A stretch of DNA of 35,435 nt, from positions 1-35,435 of the IMG/VR virus record IMGVR_UViG_3300037285_000195. One strand, given 5' to 3'. A program made the translations under genes and the position numbers. Shown in pieces: positions 30,598 to 35,435 of the stretch. Source of the stretch: a virus. The notes under the pieces were generated by a model. That model was not told where the DNA came from, ran no database searches, and saw only the letters and a list, made by a program, of their open reading frames with translations. Each line of letters opens with the position of its first letter. The first letter of the stretch is position 1.

Positions 30598-30912
30598 TTA
30601 CTGCGTTTGTTCTTTTTCTTCACCGAGCAGGGCCATTTGCAGGTGGCGTTGTATGCTTTCGGTGAACGGAATCCGCTTGTCTTTTTCATGGCCGGTGTAG
30701 GAAAGCCGGGCTACGTGTTCGATGTGAATCACACCGCGGTAGCCGCATTCGATGTCTTGGCACATTACGTAACCGCGCTTCAGCAGTGGGTCTATCTCCT
30801 GGCTGGTGCGCATACGGCAGATGCCGCCGCAGTCCGGGCAGAAAATGCGCATGTAATTGCGCTTCATGGGCGTTTTAACTTTGGCTTTCACGGGTGTGGT
30901 CGCGCTCATCAT
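30598..30912 (-). CDS. ogr: Ogr/Delta-family zinc-finger late gene activator
   Basis: This 104-residue protein carries C25, C28, C51 and C56 in the exact CX2C-X22-CX4C spacing of P2 Ogr and P4 Delta (FCPDCGG..., MCQDIECGYRG). It also has the conserved RTSQEI segment after the first pair. These proteins contact the RNA polymerase alpha subunit and bind TGT/ACA dyads about 55 bp upstream of late promoters. It differs from P2 in a ~20-residue basic N-terminal lead and in being encoded in the early operon beside the replication gene. AGGAAAC precedes the ATGATG start. Confidence 0.93.
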   Translation of the reverse strand: MMSATTPVKAKVKTPMKRNYMRIFCPDCGGICRMRTSQEIDPLLKRGYVMCQDIECGYRGVIHIEHVARLSYTGHEKDKRIPFTESIQRHLQMALLGEEKEQTQ

Positions 30913-30928
30913 GTTTCCTGCTGTTTCC

Positions 30929-31126
30929 TTAATGCATTTGTCCGCTGGGCTTCTGGACCAAGTGAATTTGGGAGCCCCGATCGTCTATGGTTTTCAGAAA
31001 TCGGAACGCTTCCGCTATTGGCTGTCTGCTTTTAATTAGGTAAGCGCTAATCCGCCATTTCCTTTCCGAGTTTTGCTTGTCGAACCACTCCATCAGTTCT
31101 TTTTCAGTGCCGGCCTGTCGGTGCAT
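30929..31126 (-). CDS. Small early protein of unknown function
   Basis: This 65-residue protein starts at the ATG at 31126, preceded by GAGGA at 4 bp. A GTG at 31195 would add 23 residues but has no ribosome binding site. Visible sequence is EKELMEWFDKQNSERKWRIS then AYLIKSRQPIAEAFRFLKTI. It appears helical and charged. It lies 16 bp before ogr and is probably co-transcribed with it. Confidence 0.65.
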   Translation of the reverse strand: MHRQAGTEKELMEWFDKQNSERKWRISAYLIKSRQPIAEAFRFLKTIDDRGSQIHLVQKPSGQMH

Positions 31127-31230
31127 GCGTTCCTCGTTTTGCTTTTGGGAATCTCTTGGGAATCCCAAAAAACCCATAAAGATTCTGAACAACACCAGGT
31201 CAGCCGCTAAGCTGCCTGGCAGGCTTCGTA

Positions 31231-31557
31231 TTACAAGGGTGTTTGTGGGTGATGGCCTCGCAGCTCATCGGAGTCTGGGATTCCGGCCTCGTCCAGGAAG
31301 CGGTCGATAGCCCGGCGCCGTGGCCCGCGGTTATGGCTCGCTTTTATGATTTCTTCGGCTGAGGGCACACCTGCCTCCGCCAGAAACTGCTGAATGGCGA
31401 AGCGTGCCGCCTCTGCCCTGCGCCGGTTAGAGTCGCAACCACGGTTTCGCGCCCACCAGAGAATCCGAATGTGATCTTCAGTGCTCAAACGAATTGAGAA
31501 CTTGTGCTCCCTCACGGTTCTGGGAGGCACGTACTGGGCGTAAGCAGCGTCTATCAT
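31231..31557 (-). CDS. Early regulator-like protein of unknown family
   Basis: This 108-residue basic protein begins MIDAAYAQYVPPRTVREHKF and continues SIRLSTEDHIRILWWARNRG, a ribbon-helix-helix-like start. Then come two similar motifs, RFAIQQFLAEAGVPSAEEII and AIDRFLDEAGIPDSDELRG, an internal repeat of FL-EAG-P-(S/D)-(A/S)-(E/D)E. It is the second gene of the early operon, so a regulatory role is plausible. The ATG at 31557 is chosen because it follows the stop of the first gene by 16 bp. Confidence 0.72.
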   Translation of the reverse strand: MIDAAYAQYVPPRTVREHKFSIRLSTEDHIRILWWARNRGCDSNRRRAEAARFAIQQFLAEAGVPSAEEIIKASHNRGPRRRAIDRFLDEAGIPDSDELRGHHPQTPL

Positions 31558-31573
31558 TGTGTGGTCTCGCAAT

Positions 31574-31777
31574 TCAGCGGGTTTGATTGCACTGGTAATC
31601 AGCCAGGCCCTGCAGGAAGAACATGCGGGCCTGAGCGGCCATGGAACGGCCTTCCGTGCGGGATGCTTTTTCCAGTGAAGCCCTTTCATCGGGCATCAGA
31701 CGCAGGGCGATAGGCTTGGCTGTTAGCACACCATCTGGCGATCGGCGGCTGGCTCCGGGTTTCTTTGGATCCGTCAT
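31574..31777 (-). CDS. Ribbon-helix-helix regulator, first early gene (Cro/Cox position)
   Basis: This 67-residue protein has an Arc/CopG-like core: KPIALRLMPDERASLEKASR then TEGRSMAAQARMFFLQGLAD. It is the first gene transcribed divergently from the repressor, the position of Cro or Cox in temperate phages, so it probably represses lysogenic transcription or its own promoter. A perfect inverted repeat (31789-31811) lies directly upstream. The binding target is inferred. Confidence 0.82.
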   Translation of the reverse strand: MTDPKKPGASRRSPDGVLTAKPIALRLMPDERASLEKASRTEGRSMAAQARMFFLQGLADYQCNQTR

Positions 31778-31788
31778 GGTTGTACTCT

Positions 31789-31811
31789 CTGTGTAACTCT
31801 AAATTACACAG
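31789..31811. promoter_or_regulatory. Operator-like inverted repeat at the early promoter
   Basis: CTGTGTAA-N7-TTACACAG is a perfect 8-bp dyad overlapping the predicted start of early transcription. It is a candidate operator for the repressor or for the RHH protein. Confidence 0.65.
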
Positions 31812-31812
31812 C

Positions 31813-31842
31813 ATCATAGACTCCAATCCGCAAGTCTGTAAA
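31813..31842 (-). promoter_or_regulatory. Early promoter (sigma-70 type)
   Basis: On the minus strand, -35 TTTACA (31842-31837) and -10 TATGAT (31818-31813) are separated by 18 bp. Initiation would fall near 31806, inside the inverted repeat, giving a short leader before the ATG at 31777. Confidence 0.6.
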
Positions 31843-31857
31843 CAATTTGGTTATTGT
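31842..31857. promoter_or_regulatory. Second operator-like dyad
   Basis: ACAAT-N6-ATTGT lies about 20 bp upstream of the repressor ATG and next to the early promoter -35 box. It differs in sequence from the dyad at 31789-31811, so two proteins may bind here. Confidence 0.4.
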
Positions 31858-31878
31858 ATTTAGCTATTGGTATTCAAT

Positions 31879-32541
31879 ATGGGTGACAAACTTTTAAATA
31901 GTGAATCAATTATTCACAGAATGAGAGAAGTAATCGAGGCCAAAAACGACGGTCAGGTCGGTGAGTTCGTTGGCGCTTCAAAACAAGCGGTTTATAACTG
32001 GAAAAGTCGGGGATCTATCCCGATTGAGTACTGCGTCAAGTTCTGCGTGAAAACATCCAGGAGTATGGATTGGCTGATTTTTGGAGAAACAGCCTTAGGC
32101 GCAACAGAGATATCGCCTGGTATGGATAGCGAATATTCAGAAATACCGCTTTACGACATTGAAGCCAGTGCCGGTCATGGCGCGTTTTTCGATCACGAGC
32201 GTATAAGCAGCCGTTTGAAGTTCCGCAACGATTGGCTTACCCGCGAGGGATTGAACAAAAGCACCTTGGCAGCCATTCGCGTGGCCGGCGACTCTATGGA
32301 TGGCACATTGGCAGATGGTGATATGGTGCTGATTGACCGCTCCCGCATTAAGCCAGATGGCGTTTTTGCTATTCGGATTGGTGACGGACTGCGGATAAAG
32401 CGCTTGCAGAAAATGACGGATGGATCGTTGCGGGTGTCCAGTGATAACGAGATGTACCGCGAAGAGATAATCCACCCGGAGAATATGGGCCAGGTGGAGA
32501 TTGTGGGGCAGTGCTACTGGCGTAGCGGGCGTGTTTATTAA
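31879..32541 (+). CDS. CI/LexA-type autocleaving prophage repressor
   Basis: This 220-residue repressor has an N-terminal HTH (QVGEFVGASKQAVYNWKSRG, about 26-45) and a C-terminal S24 (LexA-type) peptidase. Visible elements are a cleavage site in EASAGHGAF (Ala98-Gly99), catalytic Ser139 (AGDSMDG) and Lys174 (RIKRLQ). It keeps the prophage silent and should be cleaved after RecA activation. P2 C is short (about 99 residues) and not SOS-cleaved, so lysogeny control here is of lambda type. The ATG at 31879 lacks a ribosome binding site; a TTG 12 bp upstream is the alternative. Confidence 0.93.
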   Translation: MGDKLLNSESIIHRMREVIEAKNDGQVGEFVGASKQAVYNWKSRGSIPIEYCVKFCVKTSRSMDWLIFGETALGATEISPGMDSEYSEIPLYDIEASAGHGAFFDHERISSRLKFRNDWLTREGLNKSTLAAIRVAGDSMDGTLADGDMVLIDRSRIKPDGVFAIRIGDGLRIKRLQKMTDGSLRVSSDNEMYREEIIHPENMGQVEIVGQCYWRSGRVY

Positions 32542-32568
32542 TGGAAGTTTTAGAGTAGGGAGTTTGTT

Positions 32569-33108
32569 GTGGCTTTAACAAAGTGCAAAGAGTGTAAAAA
32601 AGAGGTTTCAACACAGGCTAAGACCTGCCCGCATTGCGGCGTAAAGAGTCCCGGGGTCGGTAATAAGGAAATGCTGATCGGACTTGGCGCCATCGCACTG
32701 GTTACAGTGATTGGCTTTACCGCTTGTTCCTCCGAAGATGAAGTGGTTGAAAAGCCAGCCGGCCCTACGGCAGAGGAAATAGCGAAAACAGAAGTCGCTG
32801 AACAAGAACTTTGCCGGCAGGATATTGCGTGCTGGGGCGAGCAACATTGGTCAGCCGCAACTAACCGGTGCCAAAAAGAGATTGAGCGCCAGGCCAAGTA
32901 CGAAGTTAAGTGGACTGACGAATACCCAGACTTGAAGTTAAGCCGGCGCGGCTGGCTGGACAAGGATGAGGGCACTCTTACCTACTACGGCGACCGGGTT
33001 CAGTTCTCGAATGGCTATGGCGCTTTCGAAAATCACGCATACAGCTGTGGCTATGACCCGGCAACAAAGACTGTGTTGAGCGTGGTGTTGGAGCCCGGCA
33101 GGCTCTAA
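32569..33108 (+). CDS. Zinc-ribbon membrane-anchored protein, probably a lysogenic conversion gene
   Basis: This 179-residue protein has an N-terminal zinc ribbon (CKECKKEVSTQAKTCPHCG: two CX2C pairs) and then one hydrophobic segment (MLIGLGAIALVTVIGFTACS, about 35-54). The outer domain has several Cys (LCRQDIACWGEQHW, NRCQKE, YSCGYDP). It starts with GTG behind GTAGGGAG and follows the repressor by 27 bp on the same strand, so it is likely expressed in the lysogen. Possible roles are exclusion of other phages or surface change (inference). No enzymatic motif is seen. Confidence 0.8.
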   Translation: MALTKCKECKKEVSTQAKTCPHCGVKSPGVGNKEMLIGLGAIALVTVIGFTACSSEDEVVEKPAGPTAEEIAKTEVAEQELCRQDIACWGEQHWSAATNRCQKEIERQAKYEVKWTDEYPDLKLSRRGWLDKDEGTLTYYGDRVQFSNGYGAFENHAYSCGYDPATKTVLSVVLEPGRL

Positions 33109-33164
33109 TAGAAGTACTGAAAACGGCCTAGATGCCAGAGATGAATACTTTTGATAGATAAAAT

Positions 33165-34151
33165 CTACTGACTGATTGTTTCGGCATTTAAGGCTGTAAT
33201 CAATCCACTATCACTCAAACTATGGCTGGCCCTGGTAATCACCCACTGCCGGCCATTCACTTGCGGCTTCAGCCCGTTCACTGACATTTGCCACTCTGGC
33301 CCAATCTCGGGCCGGCCCACGGCCAGGGTAATGCTAAATTCTGCTTCTCCTCGAGCAAGCCTGTTCAGTTCGGCGCTTGCTGCCGCCAAGGCTTCCGGTT
33401 CGTTGGCGTAGGTTGCGCGCAGGCGCTTTATTCTGCCTTGGCTGCCTGCCAGTGCCTGCACCTGTTTGCCCTGCTCTAAGTCTTGCCAGAACGCCACCAC
33501 GCCGGTGTATTTTTCGCGGTCTACTTCGCGGTAGCTGTATTGGTCGCCGCTTTGCGGGGTAATTGCCACCAACGGTAAGGCGTTCCCGCTGGCTGTTTTG
33601 GCCTCGCCCCTGGGTGTGAACAGCAGGCGGCCGGCTTTTACGGCGGATATGGCGTCGTGCCTTTCGGCAAGGCGGTTCAGAAGGTTCAGGTCGGACTCGT
33701 CGGTTTGGTCCAGGTGCTCGATGGCGATCGCGCCCAGGCGGTCTGATACCACAACCTCCAGTTCGTTGTTGGCGGCGATTTCACCCACTATGTCGCCCAG
33801 GGTTACCTGGTCCCACGATCGTGTTCGCCGCGCGGGCAAGCCGTTGCGCATGTCGGCACTGCGGGCGGTGATGCTGATTCGGTCGGGCGGCCCGGCAAAG
33901 CTGGCTTCGTCTACCACGAACAGGCCTTTTTCGATCAGCTGCTGGTTCTTCCAGCCTATGGCCAGTTCAATCTCCGCACCCTTGGGCGGAATTTCTACGG
34001 CGCTGTCGTGGTCGCTGATGGTGATTGTAAGGGTGTCGGCTTCGTCGCCTGGGGTTTCGTCTAGGGTCAGGTCGATCAGGCGGCCGTTTACCCGCGGGGT
34101 GATGTTGGTGCCGTTAACGATCAGGCGGTAATACGGGGCGCGGTGTTCCAT
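33165..34151 (-). CDS. D: Tail protein gpD (baseplate hub)
   Basis: This 328-residue protein (P2 gpD is about 387) belongs to the phage late control D/baseplate hub family, with conserved APYYRLIVNGTNITPRVNGR, LIDLTLDETPGDEADTLTIT, AEIELAIGWKNQQLIEKGLF and EHLDQTDESDLNLLNRLAER. It forms the hub between tube end and spike. It is the last gene of the late operon and overlaps U. Fifty-six bases separate it from the converging zinc-ribbon gene; no strong terminator hairpin is seen there. Confidence 0.94.
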   Translation of the reverse strand: MEHRAPYYRLIVNGTNITPRVNGRLIDLTLDETPGDEADTLTITISDHDSAVEIPPKGAEIELAIGWKNQQLIEKGLFVVDEASFAGPPDRISITARSADMRNGLPARRTRSWDQVTLGDIVGEIAANNELEVVVSDRLGAIAIEHLDQTDESDLNLLNRLAERHDAISAVKAGRLLFTPRGEAKTASGNALPLVAITPQSGDQYSYREVDREKYTGVVAFWQDLEQGKQVQALAGSQGRIKRLRATYANEPEALAAASAELNRLARGEAEFSITLAVGRPEIGPEWQMSVNGLKPQVNGRQWVITRASHSLSDSGLITALNAETISQ

Positions 34152-34627
34152 TATGCGAGTAATCCTCCGCTGCGGCGTGGGTTGTAAAGCCCCAGGCCAA
34201 TGGCGGCATCGCGGCTGGTACCGGCCTGGCTGCGGAACTGTTCGAAGTTGTCTTCGTCTACCCGAACCAGCTCGATGCTGAATTCGATTTTGCGCGGCAC
34301 GCCGTCGCTGAAAAACACGGAGCTGGTTTCGCTGACGCCGGTGATGGCCCAGAAGCCGTAAACCCGGCCCGATCCTTCGATCAGAGGCCAGGCTTTGCCC
34401 TCGTCTGCCATGATTCGCACGTCATCCAGGGTTACGCGCCCGCCGGTGATTTCGGGGTGCAAGGTGCCAGACAGCGAGATGGTGTCTTCACCTGGGCCCA
34501 GGTATTGGTACCCGGGCCGCTGCCCTACCCGAGACTGGCTGGCGTGGCGCCATTGGCTTGCGCGCTGCAGCTGCTGATACGGCAGAGACTTTGTTTCAAA
34601 TACAAACATGCCCAACGTCATCATCAT
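34151..34627 (-). CDS. U: Tail protein gpU
   Basis: This 158-residue protein (P2 gpU is about 159) has TLGMFVFETKSLPYQQLQRA, SQSRVGQRPGYQYLGPGEDT, ISLSGTLHPEITGG and GRVYGFWAITGVSETSSVFF, typical of gpU. It binds DNA-free tail hub components and is required for tail formation. It follows T by 5 bp and overlaps D, as in P2. Confidence 0.95.
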   Translation of the reverse strand: MMMTLGMFVFETKSLPYQQLQRASQWRHASQSRVGQRPGYQYLGPGEDTISLSGTLHPEITGGRVTLDDVRIMADEGKAWPLIEGSGRVYGFWAITGVSETSSVFFSDGVPRKIEFSIELVRVDEDNFEQFRSQAGTSRDAAIGLGLYNPRRSGGLLA

Positions 34628-34632
34628 GGCGG

Positions 34633-35435
34633 TTAATCCCTGTCGTACAGTGCGCTGCGGGCGCGGGTGGCTTTGGCTCTGTCACGCACGGCCAGTATGC
34701 GCTGCACTTCGCCGGCGATTTCCTGGGCGCTTTGCCCGGGTGCTGCGTTGACGTGGATGGTGATGGTGTCGCCACCGGCTTGCTGTGTGGTTGGCGCGCC
34801 ACGGGAAATGGGCGGCCGGCTGTCGAATTCAACGTTACCGGCGGCGGCTGGCAGCGCTGCAGCGCCAATGGCAATGCCGGCACCGGCCTGGCGTACACGC
34901 TTACCAAAGCCGGTGACTTGCTTGAGCGTGTCGGGCTCTTTCTGTTCCAGGCCTTGGCGGTAGCCTTCCAGGGTGTCGTGGCCTGCGCTCATGAATACCC
35001 GGGACGGGGATTTGATGCCCAGGGTTTCCTTGAACCAGCCGATCGCTTTGGCGCCGGCGCCGGTGATGGTTTCCTTCACTTTGTTTAGGCCGCCAAGTAT
35101 GCCGCCCACCAGGCCGTCTAGGATCTGTTTGCCGAAGCCGGTGAAAGACTCGGGCAGGTCGACTCCGAACCAGCTCATGACGCCACTGAACGCTTTGTAG
35201 AACAAGGCCAATGGTGACCAGCTCAGAATTAGCTTGCTTACGCCTGCAATGCCGCCACTGAAGGCATCGCGCACGCCAGACCAGACCCCGGACAGCATGC
35301 TGCCCAGGCCACCAATGGCGCTACCGATACCGGACACTAGGCCGCTGATCATCTTGCCGCCGGCGGCGGTCAGGTTGGATGGCATTTCGACACCCAGCCA
35401 GCCCATGACACCGCTGAAGGCTTTGTAGAACAGGC
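34633..35435 (-). CDS. T: Tail tape measure protein (gpT-like), C-terminal part
   Basis: This is the end of the tape measure gene that begins at 1768 and crosses the contig join. This part begins inside the glycine-rich module (VMGWLGVEMPSNLTAAGG, SGIGSAIGGLGSMLSGVWSG) and contains a second, diverged copy of it (LILSWSPLALFYKAFSGVMS). A conserved TMP C-terminus follows (LGIKSPSRVFMSAGHDTLEG, RQGLEQKEPDTLKQVTGFGK). The stop at 34633 is 5 bp before U. Bases 35334-35435 repeat 1-102. Confidence 0.93.
   Translation of the reverse strand, partial: LFYKAFSGVMGWLGVEMPSNLTAAGGKMISGLVSGIGSAIGGLGSMLSGVWSGVRDAFSGGIAGVSKLILSWSPLALFYKAFSGVMSWFGVDLPESFTGFGKQILDGLVGGILGGLNKVKETITGAGAKAIGWFKETLGIKSPSRVFMSAGHDTLEGYRQGLEQKEPDTLKQVTGFGKRVRQAGAGIAIGAAALPAAAGNVEFDSRPPISRGAPTTQQAGGDTITIHVNAAPGQSAQEIAGEVQRILAVRDRAKATRARSALYDRD
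35334..35435. repeat. Contig-end direct repeat, right copy
   Basis: This is identical to 1-102; see the left copy. It marks the circular join inside the tape measure gene. Confidence 0.9.

Noticed and set aside
1-35435. CRISPR array or insertion sequence
   Set aside because: No regularly spaced repeat-spacer pattern and no transposase were seen; the repeats found are explained by the DGR, iterons, arm sites and the contig overlap.

Overview
The window is an essentially complete genome of a temperate P2-like myovirus (Peduovirus type). The first 102 bases recur exactly as the last 102, so the contig closes into a circle of about 35,333 bp, and the tape-measure gene spans the join. The moderately high GC, a tRNA-Cys-type attP and P2-like proteins point to a gammaproteobacterial host, possibly a marine one such as a Marinobacter relative. 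The host is inference only.

Layout: (1) The late virion operon on the minus strand runs O, N, M, L, X, lysis cassette (coiled-coil membrane protein, amidase endolysin, small holin-like protein, Rz/Rz1), R, S, V, W, J, I, fibre genes, FI, FII, E/E', T (across the ends), U, D (17536 down to 1, then 35435 down to 33165). (2) Terminase P and portal Q are divergent on the plus strand (17696-20445). (3) A 970-bp gene-free block (20446-21417) holds a terminator, a cos candidate, 13 copies of the pentamer GTAAC/GTTAC around AT-rich DNA (a probable replication origin), a tRNA-Cys-derived attP core and integrase arm-type repeats. (4) The early operon on the minus strand (31777 down to 21418) holds RHH-type regulators, an Ogr/Delta zinc-finger late activator, a P4-alpha-like primase-helicase, a TraR/DksA zinc finger, many small unknown genes, an excisionase-like protein, integrase and a Bro-N protein. 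(5) A LexA/CI-like repressor and a zinc-ribbon membrane protein lie on the plus strand (31879-33108).

The outstanding system is a complete diversity-generating retroelement (DGR) placed between the tail-fibre genes and the sheath gene (4115-7024). It has a C-type-lectin/FGE-fold target protein with a C-terminal variable repeat (VR), a GACA-loop DNA hairpin, an Avd-like accessory gene, a template repeat (TR) and a DGR-type reverse transcriptase. Across the 115-bp core, TR and VR differ at 13 positions. Every one is an adenine in the sense strand of TR, changing ten codons (eight Asn, one Tyr, one Ile). This is the signature of adenine-specific mutagenic homing, so the phage probably diversifies its receptor-binding tip.

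A second unusual feature is that the Bro-N protein next to the attP/iteron region shares a roughly 90-residue C-terminal domain with the primase-helicase. The tail sheath also carries an extra domain of about 115 residues compared with P2 FI.
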